Assembly: GCF_009905545.1 (NCBI RefSeq) | Contig: NZ_JAAALB010000015.1 | Location: 62,001-126,000, forward strand | Length of the DNA stretch: 64,000 nucleotides | Direction of reading: 5' to 3' | Origin: Cellulophaga sp. BC115SP | GTDB taxonomy: Bacteria > Bacteroidota > Bacteroidia > Cytophagales > Spirosomataceae | In this document: positions 1 through 8,574 of the stretch, piece by piece | Position numbering within the stretch: the first letter of the stretch is position 1 | Layout of the letters: each line of letters starts with the position of its first letter | Notes under the pieces: model-generated | What the model saw: only the letters and a program-made list of their open reading frames with translations | Database searches by the model: none | Told to the model about the DNA's origin: nothing | Program-made: the position numbers and the translations under genes

Positions 1-1
1 A

Positions 2-88
2 CCAAGTGAACAAGCCTTAGCAGAGGCTTATCAGTTAATCCATGAAATAATAGGGTTCTGTGTTTATAAGGCAATGGGGTATTGCTAA
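2..88 (+). CDS. possible C-terminal tail of a gene cut by the window edge
   Basis: One forward frame is open from base 2 to a TAA at 86-88, giving a 28-residue tail ending in MGYC. The other two forward frames close within 20 bases. A hairpin with a T-run on the same strand (225-261) lies downstream and fits the end of a rightward gene. The tail is too short to assign to a family, and it could be chance. Confidence 0.3.
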   Translation, partial: PSEQALAEAYQLIHEIIGFCVYKAMGYC

Positions 89-224
89 AAGAGAGGGTAA
101 AAGTAATGCTGATCACTATCAACTTTTGAGTGAAAAGTATATAGTGAAAAACTCACTACCACTCTTCACCCGAAAAATTTTATTTTACAGAAAATCCGTA
201 AAACTTTATTTCAGTATTGCTTGG

Positions 225-261
225 CTAGAGCTTTGGCACAATGCCATGAGCTCTAGTTTTT
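225..261 (+). terminator. rho-independent terminator, rightward
   Basis: An outer 8-bp stem CTAGAGCT/AGCTCTAG and an inner 5-bp stem TGGCA/TGCCA close a CAA loop, followed by TTTTT on the plus strand. It lies between the partial gene at the left edge and the end of pfkA. On the minus strand there is no good T-run, so it serves rightward transcription better. Confidence 0.6.
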
Positions 262-272
262 GATTTAGAATC

Positions 273-1244
273 TTATCGAAGAATCGATGCCATTCTCAAC
301 AAATCACTATTGATTAATTTTTTCTTGGTAATAGTGTCGTGAAAAGGTGTGTAAATCAACTCATCATTTACGATACCAGCCATTACATTTTTCTGTCCAT
401 TCAACAACCCTTCTAACGCACCAAGACCCAAACGGCTTGATAAAATACGGTCATAGGCAGTTGGGCTTCCGCCACGTTGAATGTGACCTAAATTGGTTAC
501 GCGAATATCAACAGGCACATCGATGGTTGCCTTGATTTTGTCTGCAACCTCAGCCGCATGACCTTCTTCGTCACCCTCTGCTACAATTACAATAGAAGAA
601 GACTTCTTTCTATCAAAACCAGCTTTCAAAACAGATACCACATCGTCGATAGTTTGTCTTTCTTCAGGAATCAAGATAGACTCAGCACCACCAGAGATAC
701 CAGACTGCATCGCAATATAACCAGAGTCACGACCCATTACTTCGATAAAGAAGATACGATCATGTGAGTCGGCTGTATCACGGATTTTATCAATAGCGTC
801 CAAAGCTGTATTTACAGCAGTATCAAAACCGATTGTATAATCGGTACCATACAAATCGTTATCGATAGTTCCTGGCGCACCAACAGTCGGAATTTGGAAT
901 TCGTTGAAGAAAATCTCAGCTCCAGTAAAAGTACCGTTACCACCAATAGCAATCAAACCGTCGATACCATGTGCTTTTAGCTGATCATAGCCTTTTTTAC
1001 GACCTTCGGGAGTCATAAACTCTTTTGAACGAGCTGATTTCAATATTGTACCACCACGTTGTACGATATTACTTACTGATTGAGAATTAAGAGGAATGAT
1101 ATCACCTTTGATCATTCCGTTGTAGCCTCGGATAATTCCGAACATCTCTAGGCCATAATGTAAACCTCCACGTACAACAGCTCTAATACAAGCGTTCATG
1201 CCTGGAGCATCACCCCCAGAGGTAAATACTGCGACTCTTTTCAT
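273..1244 (-). CDS. pfkA: ATP-type 6-phosphofructokinase
   Basis: It phosphorylates fructose 6-phosphate to fructose 1,6-bisphosphate in glycolysis, in the cytoplasm. Its 323 residues are the usual length for bacterial PfkA. Visible motifs are GGDAPGMNA (10-18), GGNGTFTGA (101-109), the catalytic PGTIDND loop (124-130) and IEVMGRDSGY (167-176). Gly104 is the residue expected of ATP-dependent rather than pyrophosphate-dependent enzymes. Position 103 is Asn where the well-studied enzymes have a Mg-binding Asp. The gene stands alone, with its own promoter-like element at 1316-1323. Confidence 0.96.
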   Translation of the reverse strand: MKRVAVFTSGGDAPGMNACIRAVVRGGLHYGLEMFGIIRGYNGMIKGDIIPLNSQSVSNIVQRGGTILKSARSKEFMTPEGRKKGYDQLKAHGIDGLIAIGGNGTFTGAEIFFNEFQIPTVGAPGTIDNDLYGTDYTIGFDTAVNTALDAIDKIRDTADSHDRIFFIEVMGRDSGYIAMQSGISGGAESILIPEERQTIDDVVSVLKAGFDRKKSSSIVIVAEGDEEGHAAEVADKIKATIDVPVDIRVTNLGHIQRGGSPTAYDRILSSRLGLGALEGLLNGQKNVMAGIVNDELIYTPFHDTITKKKLINSDLLRMASILR

Positions 1245-1315
1245 ATAGACAATTTATTATTTTTAGTCGGTTAAGCTAAATCCCAAATATTATTTGCTTT
1301 TTATGCAAATCACTG

Positions 1316-1323
1316 CAAATTTA
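1316..1323 (-). promoter_or_regulatory. pfkA -7 element (TAAATTTG)
   Basis: The minus strand reads TAAATTTG, a full match to the Bacteroidota TAnnTTTG -7 consensus, 72 bp before the pfkA start. The -33 match (TTCGA near 1342-1346) is weak. Confidence 0.5.
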
Positions 1324-1843
1324 TTGCTTAAAAATGACGTTTCGAATCATTTTCGCAAAAAAATAGCGCAAACAGTTGCAAAAGCTCTAATTATATTATT
1401 TTTCCAATTTTTTGTATAATTTTTTCACTCCAAAAATAATACGCTTAGAAATATCCAAGACCTCACTTAAAATTATACAACAATTTTACGAGTATTTTTT
1501 GACTCTAAAAAAAATCTCTTCATTTATCCCAAATCATTATTCGATTTGTACAAGACTTCTTACATTTAGAAATTCTTCGAATTTTCGCTTAAGTTTTGGG
1601 TAGAAAATGAAAGATTTTACATACCTAAGTACCAATATTTAATCGTTTAATCAAAACGTTCTTGCAAAGTAACGGACTAATTAACGAATTTTGTCTTGAA
1701 TTGGGGGTTAGAATAAAATTAAATTATCAAAAAGAAATGAAAATGCTTTATAAAATCGCCGTACAATAATGAATCCATATTTGGAGTTTAATAAACAGTT
1801 CAGCAGCATTAAAGCTCTTTCGAAAATATTAAACCAACCTTAT

Positions 1844-1851
1844 TAAATTTG
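1844..1851 (+). promoter_or_regulatory. DUF5723 gene -7 element (TAAATTTG)
   Basis: A full TAnnTTTG match lies 96 bp before the start at 1947. A TTTCG at 1818-1822, about 21 nt upstream, can serve as a weak -33 element. Confidence 0.5.
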
Positions 1852-1946
1852 CACCCACAACTAAGTATTATATTTTTATACTCCTCACACCTACCCGTTA
1901 CCCATACATAATCAAACAATAAAACAACTCATAGGCTTTATAATAC

Positions 1947-3500
1947 ATGTTTAAAAGAATAATTACCCTTCTAAGTATTTGCTTCTTGCCAATTATCTCA
2001 CAAGCGCAGCAATGGTTGGGTATTGCTAATAGTAACTATGCAGGCACAAATGCAATCTATGTGAATCCAGCTAATGTTACAGATTCTCGATATAAATTTT
2101 ATTTGAATATCGCAGCAAACGATGCTTTTGCCACCAATAGCTATTTTGGGTGGAATGCTCCGTATTCATATTTATCGCTATTTACTAATAGCGTTTCTAA
2201 CACCTATCGTAATGCCAAAGGTGTGATTGTCTATAAAGATGAATACTTGAGTCCCAATTCCAGTCGCTCATTTGAGTCGGTGTACGCACTCACCGACACC
2301 CGTGGACCTTCGGCACTTTATACTATCAATGACACTCGTTCGGTGGCATTGACAACACGTGTGCGAGCAGGTATGAGCGCCACCAATGTAGATAGTGATT
2401 TTGCACAGGCCATGTATTATGGCATTGACAACATCCAACCAAGTATCACAGCTTACGACCTCAAAAACATGATGGTGAATCTTAATAGCTATGCAGAAGT
2501 TGGAATTACCTATGGACAAACGTTAGTCGACAATGATGAAGAATATATCAAAGTTGGTATTACGGCCAAGAGACTAGCAGGAATGTATGCGGCTTATGCC
2601 CTTATCAATGAAGCCAATTATCAAATTATTCCTGACTTCAGCAATCCAGCTAATAATATGCTATTAATCAATTCTCTAAAGCTTCAATACGGTTATACCG
2701 ATGAAGATGCCCTAAAAAGTGCTAATCCATCATTAGGTTGGTTATTGGGAGGTAATTCCGCTGGTGGTGGTTGGGGTTTAGACCTCGGATTTGTGTATGA
2801 ATATCGTCCAGATATCAACAAATATACCTACCGAGAAAAAGGAAAGCGAAAACTTGATGCAAGCAAAAACAAGTATAAATACAAATTGGGCGTATCCCTC
2901 AATGATATTGGTTATCTCAATTACAATAATCAATTCTACGCCAACAGTTGGGATTTAGCGATAAACAATACTGCTTTTACTCGAGATGATTTTAGAGGTT
3001 CTCGCGGATTTGATGCCTTGTTTAACCAGATCAATAACAAATTAGGAGCTGGTCCAGGCAATAATGAGCAACAATTTATGACCATTTTGCCAGCTACCTT
3101 ACAAGTAACAGCAGATTATCAAGTAAAACCTCACGTATATGTGGCGGGGTATTGGGTGCAGAATCTCACAAATAGTAAAACCAGAGGTCTGCGCACACCA
3201 TCTTTGCTAAGTGTGACGCCACGATATGAACGAAAATGGATAGAAGTAAGCATGCCATTGGTGTTATTTGACAATTATACCAAATTTGGTTTTGGTCTAG
3301 CAACAAGATTAGGCCCCGTATTTGTAGGCACTGATAATCTCGGTTCTTTGTTAAATTTAGGAAAACCTAAAGGATTTGATGCTTACTTTGGTGTAAATTT
3401 ACCCATATTCAATGCAGGACCAACATTACCTAATTCATGCTGGTATGAAGACGAAGGTAAAAAGTCATTTTTACAAAAATTGATGTTTTGGAAGAGGTAG
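1947..3500 (+). CDS. DUF5723-type outer-membrane protein
   Basis: A 517-residue secreted protein of unknown function. Residues 1-20 are a signal peptide ending SQAQ. The mature protein starts with a segment (YAGTNAIYVNPANVTDSRY, 31-49) that I recognise as the hallmark of DUF5723 proteins of Bacteroidota. The rest is rich in alternating aromatic and polar residues and Gly/Asn, as in outer-membrane beta-barrels. The C-terminus is short and basic (FWKR) rather than a classical barrel-ending aromatic. It stands alone with its own promoter. Family assignment is from memory of the motif. Confidence 0.75.
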   Translation: MFKRIITLLSICFLPIISQAQQWLGIANSNYAGTNAIYVNPANVTDSRYKFYLNIAANDAFATNSYFGWNAPYSYLSLFTNSVSNTYRNAKGVIVYKDEYLSPNSSRSFESVYALTDTRGPSALYTINDTRSVALTTRVRAGMSATNVDSDFAQAMYYGIDNIQPSITAYDLKNMMVNLNSYAEVGITYGQTLVDNDEEYIKVGITAKRLAGMYAAYALINEANYQIIPDFSNPANNMLLINSLKLQYGYTDEDALKSANPSLGWLLGGNSAGGGWGLDLGFVYEYRPDINKYTYREKGKRKLDASKNKYKYKLGVSLNDIGYLNYNNQFYANSWDLAINNTAFTRDDFRGSRGFDALFNQINNKLGAGPGNNEQQFMTILPATLQVTADYQVKPHVYVAGYWVQNLTNSKTRGLRTPSLLSVTPRYERKWIEVSMPLVLFDNYTKFGFGLATRLGPVFVGTDNLGSLLNLGKPKGFDAYFGVNLPIFNAGPTLPNSCWYEDEGKKSFLQKLMFWKR

Positions 3501-3549
3501 ACAATATATTCATTAGAAAACCAAGTCCTATTTTGTAGTAAAACTACGT

Positions 3550-4266
3550 ATGATTATGGCAACTGATACTTTCAATCAACAGGGCTTTGATTTTATTCCT
3601 CCTTTATATTCAGAGGATGAAATTCTCGAAATTGTAAATACTATTGAGGTCAATACAAAAGATAAAGCCAATTTTAGAAGGACAAATAACCTATTTGCTA
3701 TTCGTAGATTTTTGTTAGAAGTACCTGAAATTCTCCCATTGGTGTTTACTCAAAAACTCAAATCTATTCTTACAGAGTTACTTGGAGAAAATTATTTTCT
3801 TGTCAAAAGTATCTATTTCGACAAGCCTGTCGATTCAAATTGGTATGTTGCCTATCATCAAGATTTGACTATTTCTGTCAATCAAAAAATAGATACCGAA
3901 GGTTTCGGACCATGGACGGTCAAACCCGATAACTATGCCGTACAACCGCCCTTAGCTATCTTAGAGCAAATGGTGACGTTGAGAATTCATTTGGATGATA
4001 CTTCTGCCGAAAATGGTGCTTTATACATAATTCCAGAGTCACACAATAAGGGTATCTTAAGACCAGAGTTAATTGATTGGAGTAATACCACTGAAAAGGT
4101 TTGTCCTGTAGAAAAAGGCGGCATTATGCTCATGAAACCTTTACTACTCCATAGCTCCAAGCGAACCACCAATCTCCAACCAAGAAAAGTCATACATTTG
4201 GAATTTGCCAATGCTGAATTACCCAATGGTCTGGAATGGGCTGAAAGATGGAATTGGAAGGCATAA
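3550..4266 (+). CDS. phytanoyl-CoA dioxygenase (PhyH)-like Fe(II)/2-oxoglutarate enzyme
   Basis: A predicted cytoplasmic non-haem iron dioxygenase of 238 residues; substrate unknown. The metal site is visible as H103-x-D105 in YHQDLT, with the distal His201 in LLLHSSKRT and the 2-oxoglutarate-binding Arg212 in QPRK. The central IIPESHNKG loop is also typical of the PhyH fold. It follows the DUF5723 gene by 49 bp on the same strand and may be co-transcribed. A strong terminator follows it. Start could be Met1 or Met3. A second, more distant PhyH protein lies at 16614-17429. Confidence 0.85.
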   Translation: MIMATDTFNQQGFDFIPPLYSEDEILEIVNTIEVNTKDKANFRRTNNLFAIRRFLLEVPEILPLVFTQKLKSILTELLGENYFLVKSIYFDKPVDSNWYVAYHQDLTISVNQKIDTEGFGPWTVKPDNYAVQPPLAILEQMVTLRIHLDDTSAENGALYIIPESHNKGILRPELIDWSNTTEKVCPVEKGGIMLMKPLLLHSSKRTTNLQPRKVIHLEFANAELPNGLEWAERWNWKA

Positions 4267-4296
4267 AAAGGTGTTAGTTTTCACTAACACCTTTTT
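4265..4296. terminator. bidirectional terminator
   Basis: A perfect 13-bp stem (AAAAAGGTGTTAG / CTAACACCTTTTT) with a 6-nt loop has A and T tracts on both sides. It lies between the convergent PhyH-like and DUF4394 genes and can end both. Confidence 0.9.
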
Positions 4297-4387
4297 ATCT
4301 TATATACAGTAAGCTAAAATTCTAAATATGTTTTTGAATAAATAAAGGAAACAATTTACCGAAAGCTCAATGCCGACCGCCTAATCA

Positions 4388-5899
4388 TTAAAAACCTGTT
4401 CCAAGCGCAAAGGCTTTCACGTTCACTGGCAAGTCTGCTACTTTGGTTGCTGCACCAGTTGTTAGATTGATTGTATAAAGTGCCGATGTGCTACCCACTC
4501 TCAATGCTGCATAAGCTGTGCCACTTCTACTACCAATATCAAAACCACTAGCTGATTCAACATTGATTCCCAATGCTCCAACTTCTACTTGAGTTCCGTT
4601 GTTAGGTGGATCTTGTTTCGTCAATTTGTCAGTATTTACATCAATGTTGTATAAAATTGTGGTGGTTGCCCCTGCAAAGTTATTAGTGTAAGCCGATGCT
4701 GTAATTGAAGGAGTTCCAGGGTTCAACGCGCCATCTACCGCTGCTATTGCACCCGTTTCAGGATGTAATCTCAAATTTTGACCTGTATTACTTATGCATC
4801 TGATTCTGTCCACAGTTGGGTTAAAATCAAATCCAAACGATGTACCAGAGAGTAAAGTACCAAACGGTGCTGTTCCTACGACTGTAGCCGCTCCCGACGA
4901 GGTATTGAGCACATAGAGCCTACTAGTGCTACCCAATGCATACAATTGACCATTGATTGGACGAAAATCTATACCTAATATCGACTCTCCTGTTTGCAAA
5001 CCAGTAATAGCTTTTGAAACTGGCGTTCCGATATTACTTGGATTAAAGATTACTAAATTATTTGATTCATCAACAGCGTAAGCAACAGGATTGGTTGGAA
5101 TAGCTAAGCCAGTAATATTACCAGATGGCAGATTGCCAATTTTAGTTAATTTCCCTGTCATCAAATCTACTTGATGCAATTCCCAAACATTATTTACTTT
5201 TACAGCTGTTAACGCTTTTGTACCGTCAGGGTTAATATCGAATCCACCAGAAGCTGATATATCAATACCTAAGGCGCCAACTTCTACCAAAGTACCATTG
5301 TTAGGTGGATCTTGCTTGTACAATTTATCTGTTTTTGAATCGATATCATACAAAATTGTTGTACTCGAACCAGCCATGTTTCCAGTATAAGCTACAGATT
5401 CAATCGTTGGACTCATTCCTCCATTAATAACACCGTCTGTAGCGGCAACAGCGCCCGTCTCAGGGTGAATACGAAGGTTCTGACCTGTGTTAGTTACCAA
5501 ACGAATTCTATCCACTGTAGGGTTAAAGTCTAGGCCAACTGCTGTTCCACTGATTGTTGGGTTGAGAGCAGTTGCACCAATCACTCTTGCCATACCTGTT
5601 TCCTGATTGATTACATAGAGGCGATTCATGGTACTTACGCCATACAATTCGCCAGTGGCAGGACGAAAGTCGATAGAAGTTAGTGCATCGCCTGACATCA
5701 AGCCTGTAATTGTTACATTTGCGGTAGTCATATCTGACTGCATTGCATTGATTTTGGCTAGTTTGGTTCCGTCAACAAGAAGATAGAGGTTAACGTCAGG
5801 TTTAGGAGCTGACTCCATTTCGGTTTGTTTACACGAGGACACAAAAAATCCTGTTGACAAGCTTAGAGCCGTCAATGAAATAAGAACTGATTTTTTCAT
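4388..5899 (-). CDS. DUF4394 lipoprotein with two internal repeats
   Basis: A 503-residue predicted lipoprotein. The signal peptide ends in a lipobox with Cys23 (VSSCK). The mature part is a head-to-tail duplication of about 225 residues: both halves carry FRP.(T/N)G.LY, RLYV.N..(T/S)G, GFDFNPTVDRIR or LDFNPTVDRIR, TGQN(L)R.HPETGA.AA, and TILY.ID..TDKL.KQDPPNNGT. This pattern matches DUF4394, which probably folds as a beta-propeller. Function unknown. It is monocistronic, divergent from the broken hydrolase gene with 97 bp between them. The near-identity of the repeat blocks suggests a fairly recent duplication or conversion. Confidence 0.85.
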   Translation of the reverse strand: MKKSVLISLTALSLSTGFFVSSCKQTEMESAPKPDVNLYLLVDGTKLAKINAMQSDMTTANVTITGLMSGDALTSIDFRPATGELYGVSTMNRLYVINQETGMARVIGATALNPTISGTAVGLDFNPTVDRIRLVTNTGQNLRIHPETGAVAATDGVINGGMSPTIESVAYTGNMAGSSTTILYDIDSKTDKLYKQDPPNNGTLVEVGALGIDISASGGFDINPDGTKALTAVKVNNVWELHQVDLMTGKLTKIGNLPSGNITGLAIPTNPVAYAVDESNNLVIFNPSNIGTPVSKAITGLQTGESILGIDFRPINGQLYALGSTSRLYVLNTSSGAATVVGTAPFGTLLSGTSFGFDFNPTVDRIRCISNTGQNLRLHPETGAIAAVDGALNPGTPSITASAYTNNFAGATTTILYNIDVNTDKLTKQDPPNNGTQVEVGALGINVESASGFDIGSRSGTAYAALRVGSTSALYTINLTTGAATKVADLPVNVKAFALGTGF

Positions 5900-5996
5900 T
5901 GTTAGTAAGACAAAGTAAAGTTTGTATGTTTTGTATTAGATACGAGAGATAAGTTGTTTTGGATTTAGAAGGAATGTTTAAATTGATTAAACGGTC

Positions 5997-6659
5997 ATGA
6001 AGAATAGAAAAGTTTACCTCCTCAGTGGATTAGGAGTTGATGGTAGAGTATTCAATAACATTGATTTGAAAGAGTACCAGCCACAGTTAGTTGAATGGAT
6101 TCCTCCTCGTAATCATGAAGGTATTTCTGATTATGCTCAGCGTTTATCAGCTCGAATAGAGCCAAATTCTATCCTTATTGGGCTTTCATTTGGAGGTATG
6201 GTAGCTATTGAAATTGCTAAATATATTCCCATCCAAAAACTCATTTTAATTTCTTCTGCCTCTTATTTTAGACAAATTCCTTGGTTATTTCGACTATGGG
6301 ACTGGAGCAAAATTATCAAAATTCTTCCCAAAAGCTTCATTCTCAAAGCTAACCCTGTAACATTTTGGCTATTTGGCATTACTAGACGACATGAAAAAAT
6401 ACTATTAAGTCAAATTTTAGCCGATACAGACTATCATTTTCTCATTTGGGCGGTTTGACAAATTACACAATGGAAAAATACTGAGGTAAACACAGAGGTT
6501 GTTCATTTGCATGGTACTAAAGACAGGCTGCTACTGAAACCTACAGAGATTTCATCTATTGCTATGTTAAAATATGGGATAGAAAATGGTGGGCATTTTA
6601 TGATAATTACTCATTCCGAAGAAATAACGAGTATCATTAAGAAAGAATTAAACCAATAA
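5997..6659 (+). pseudogene. alpha/beta hydrolase gene interrupted by an in-frame TGA
   Basis: The frame that starts at 5997 reads LLSGLGVDGR and the nucleophile elbow GLSFGG (Ser64), then meets TGA at 6456-6458 after 153 codons. The same frame stays open for 66 more codons to TAA at 6657-6659. That downstream part carries HGTKD and NGGHFM, which fit the catalytic acid and His of the triad. The full 220-codon frame is the normal size for a small hydrolase of this type. As read, the product would lack two of three catalytic residues, so this is a nonsense mutation or a sequencing error. It is divergent from the DUF4394 gene. Confidence 0.85.
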
Positions 6660-6673
6660 CAGCTAAAAACAAA

Positions 6674-6701
6674 AAACGGAACAAATTGCTTTGTTCCGTT
6701 T
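6674..6701 (-). terminator. terminator of tRNA-Leu
   Basis: A perfect 12-bp stem (AAACGGAACAAA / TTTGTTCCGTTT) with a 4-nt loop follows the tRNA directly, overlapping the last base of its CCA. On the minus strand it runs into a T-tract. Confidence 0.9.
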
Positions 6702-6787
6702 GGTACCCAGAGCCGGAGTCGAACCGGCATGCCAATGAAGGCATTGGTGTTTGAGACCAACGCGTCTACCAATTCCGCCATCTGGGC
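6701..6787 (-). tRNA. tRNA-Leu (anticodon CAA)
   Basis: An 87-nt class II tRNA including an encoded CCA. The acceptor stem is GCCCAGA/TCTGGGT. The D arm reads TG GCG GAATTGGTAGA CGC. The anticodon loop is CTCAAAC between TTGGT and ACCAA, giving CAA for the UUG codon. A long variable arm folds on itself (TGCC..GGCA), and the T arm is GCCGG TTCGACT CCGGC. Discriminator A73 is as LeuRS expects. It has a clear upstream promoter and a terminator. Confidence 0.98.
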
Positions 6788-6820
6788 TCAATTCACATCA
6801 TTTTCTGTGTGATTGTGATG

Positions 6821-6852
6821 CAAATTTAGAGGATTAAAATTTACTGTGCAAA
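6821..6852 (-). promoter_or_regulatory. tRNA-Leu promoter (TTTG-20-TAAATTTG)
   Basis: On the minus strand TTTG (6849-6852), a 20-nt spacer and TAAATTTG (6821-6828) match the Bacteroidota primary sigma consensus. The tRNA 5' end is 41 nt from the start of the -7 box. Confidence 0.85.
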
Positions 6853-6994
6853 CGCAAAATTTAAAAAAAATAAAACTTTTTCGTAACATCTACCATAATC
6901 TTCTGATTACTATAGCCTTTATAAAACCATTATTTTTTTAAATAATTTTACATTTATACGTGTTTCAAAAAAGTGCTTGTATGGCTGGTTCATT

Positions 6995-8236
6995 TTATTC
7001 ATATCTCAAAGATTCAATAGGATCTAATTTCGAGGCTTTACTAGCTGGGTAAAAACCTGAAAGGATTCCTACGAAGACACAGACAGCGATACCGAGGAAC
7101 ATCCACAACCAAGGAACAATAAAACTTGATGTTCCAGACATGATACCGCTAGCAATTACGTTTCCGATTGGGATAGCCAAAATCAAACCTGCCAAACCTC
7201 CCAAAACACATATCACAATTGCTTCAATCAAAAATTGTAAACGAATTACTCTTGGTGTTGCCCCTAATGATTTTCTGATACCGATTTCTCTTGTACGTTC
7301 AGTTACCGACACCATCATAATGTTCATCAAGGCAATTGCCGCACCAAGTAAGGTAATAAATCCGATACCAAACCCTCCTATTCGTAATACACCTGTTATA
7401 CTTTCTGATTGTTTTACCAATGAATCTGAACGTTCGATACTGAAAGAATCTTCTCTACCTAACTCATCCTGACGAACGATACGCATGGCTCCACGAGCTT
7501 CCTCCATAATATTTTCAACATCTTTGATATTAGGAGCAGAAGTCACAATATCAAATGTCAGATTACGTCCTTGCGACAGTTTGCGACCCGTTTCGAGTGG
7601 CACAAAAACTACACGGTCGTCACCCCCACCCATAAAACTTCCTTTTTTCTCTAGTAAACCTACAATTTTATATTTTCCACCAGAAATCGTAATTTCTTGA
7701 TTTAGTGGGTTACTATTTTTTTCAAAAAGTTGACTAATTACATCTACTCCAACAATACAAACATTGGCCGCACGCTCCAAATCACTACTTGAAAAATCAC
7801 GACCACTCGCAATTTTATATCCTTTCATATCCAAGTAATTTTCGTCAGTACCGATAATTCTGGAGTTAGGATTTGTCTTTTTTGATTCGTGTTTAATTTC
7901 TGAATTGAATGTAACGTTGGTCTTCATCCCAATAATAGCCTGCTTGCCAAACAATGCTTTATACATTTTTGCCTGACGGTAGTTGATGGGTGGATAATTA
8001 CGTTCTTTTTCTCCTTCTTTTCTAATTCTAAAAACATCTCTATTGCGAATATCGAATGAGTTGGCACCCAATCCCGAAAAGCTATTATCTACCGAGCTTT
8101 GAATCCCGTCTATGGCTGTCAAAATACCCACTAAAGAGGTAATGCCTATGGCAATAATCAGCGCTGTTAAGACCGTTCTCAGCATATTACCTTTGATAGA
8201 ACGTAGGGCTTCTCGTATATTTTCAATAAAGTTCAT
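6995..8236 (-). CDS. MacB/FtsX-type ABC transporter permease
   Basis: A 413-residue inner-membrane permease of the lipoprotein-export/macrolide-efflux (MacB-FtsX) superfamily. One transmembrane helix lies near 19-42, then a large periplasmic MacB_PCD-like domain (about 45-270), then three helices near 285-310, 330-355 and 375-400. The conserved coupling motif SVTERTREIGIRKSLGA follows TM2, and PASKASKLDPIESLRYE ends the protein, as in this family. No ATPase gene is adjacent, so the partner must be encoded elsewhere or the permease uses a shared one. Substrate unknown. Probably monocistronic. Confidence 0.92.
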   Translation of the reverse strand: MNFIENIREALRSIKGNMLRTVLTALIIAIGITSLVGILTAIDGIQSSVDNSFSGLGANSFDIRNRDVFRIRKEGEKERNYPPINYRQAKMYKALFGKQAIIGMKTNVTFNSEIKHESKKTNPNSRIIGTDENYLDMKGYKIASGRDFSSSDLERAANVCIVGVDVISQLFEKNSNPLNQEITISGGKYKIVGLLEKKGSFMGGGDDRVVFVPLETGRKLSQGRNLTFDIVTSAPNIKDVENIMEEARGAMRIVRQDELGREDSFSIERSDSLVKQSESITGVLRIGGFGIGFITLLGAAIALMNIMMVSVTERTREIGIRKSLGATPRVIRLQFLIEAIVICVLGGLAGLILAIPIGNVIASGIMSGTSSFIVPWLWMFLGIAVCVFVGILSGFYPASKASKLDPIESLRYE

Positions 8237-8574
8237 ATAATTGAAATTTAAGTTTTGTGCAATAATGATAATTTGTCACTATTATTTTCTGAACTAAAAT
8301 TTTGTAAAACAATCCTTTATCATGTCGATGTTTGTTAAAGATTATTCTGTACAAAACAACTTCCTTTACGAATCATATTATGTGCTTTGGTGATTAGCAC
8401 TATATTTGTGGTAAGGAATCCTTGCAGAGATATACATTCCACGGTAACATTTTCGTTGAAATATCAACTGTATTTATCCGCTTAGTAGCTTTTTGTACTT
8501 CTCTGGAGTAGTTTGGCTATAATAGTTTTATGACGTAACAAATTTAGGTCTTGTCAGACAAAATTCTCAAACCA
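8237..8574. other. 338-bp divergent intergenic region
   Basis: This lies between the permease gene (leftward) and the asparagine synthetase B-labelled gene (rightward). TATATTTG at 8401-8408 is a full -7 match for rightward transcription and would leave a leader of about 160 nt. The best TTTG (8386-8389) is too close to serve as -33. Small imperfect hairpins (GTGCT/AGCAC around 8383-8400) are present. No gene is seen. Confidence 0.5.

Larger units (their letters stand above)
1245..1946. other. 702-bp AT-rich divergent intergenic region
   Basis: This region separates pfkA (leftward) from the DUF5723 gene (rightward). It holds one promoter-like element for each. The middle, roughly 1400-1830, is very AT-rich. 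A 63-codon open frame there has no recognisable features and looks like chance. I see no RNA gene or repeat. Confidence 0.6.

Noticed and set aside
60-263. 67-codon open frame at the left edge
   Set aside because: No family features; it overlaps the possible gene tail and runs into the hairpin at 225-261.
1412-1603. 63-codon open frame in the pfkA/DUF5723 spacer
   Set aside because: Composition follows the AT-rich spacer; no start region, motifs or neighbours support it.
5997-6659. Selenocysteine read-through of the TGA
   Set aside because: No hairpin of SECIS type is evident directly after the codon and no Cys is expected there in this family.
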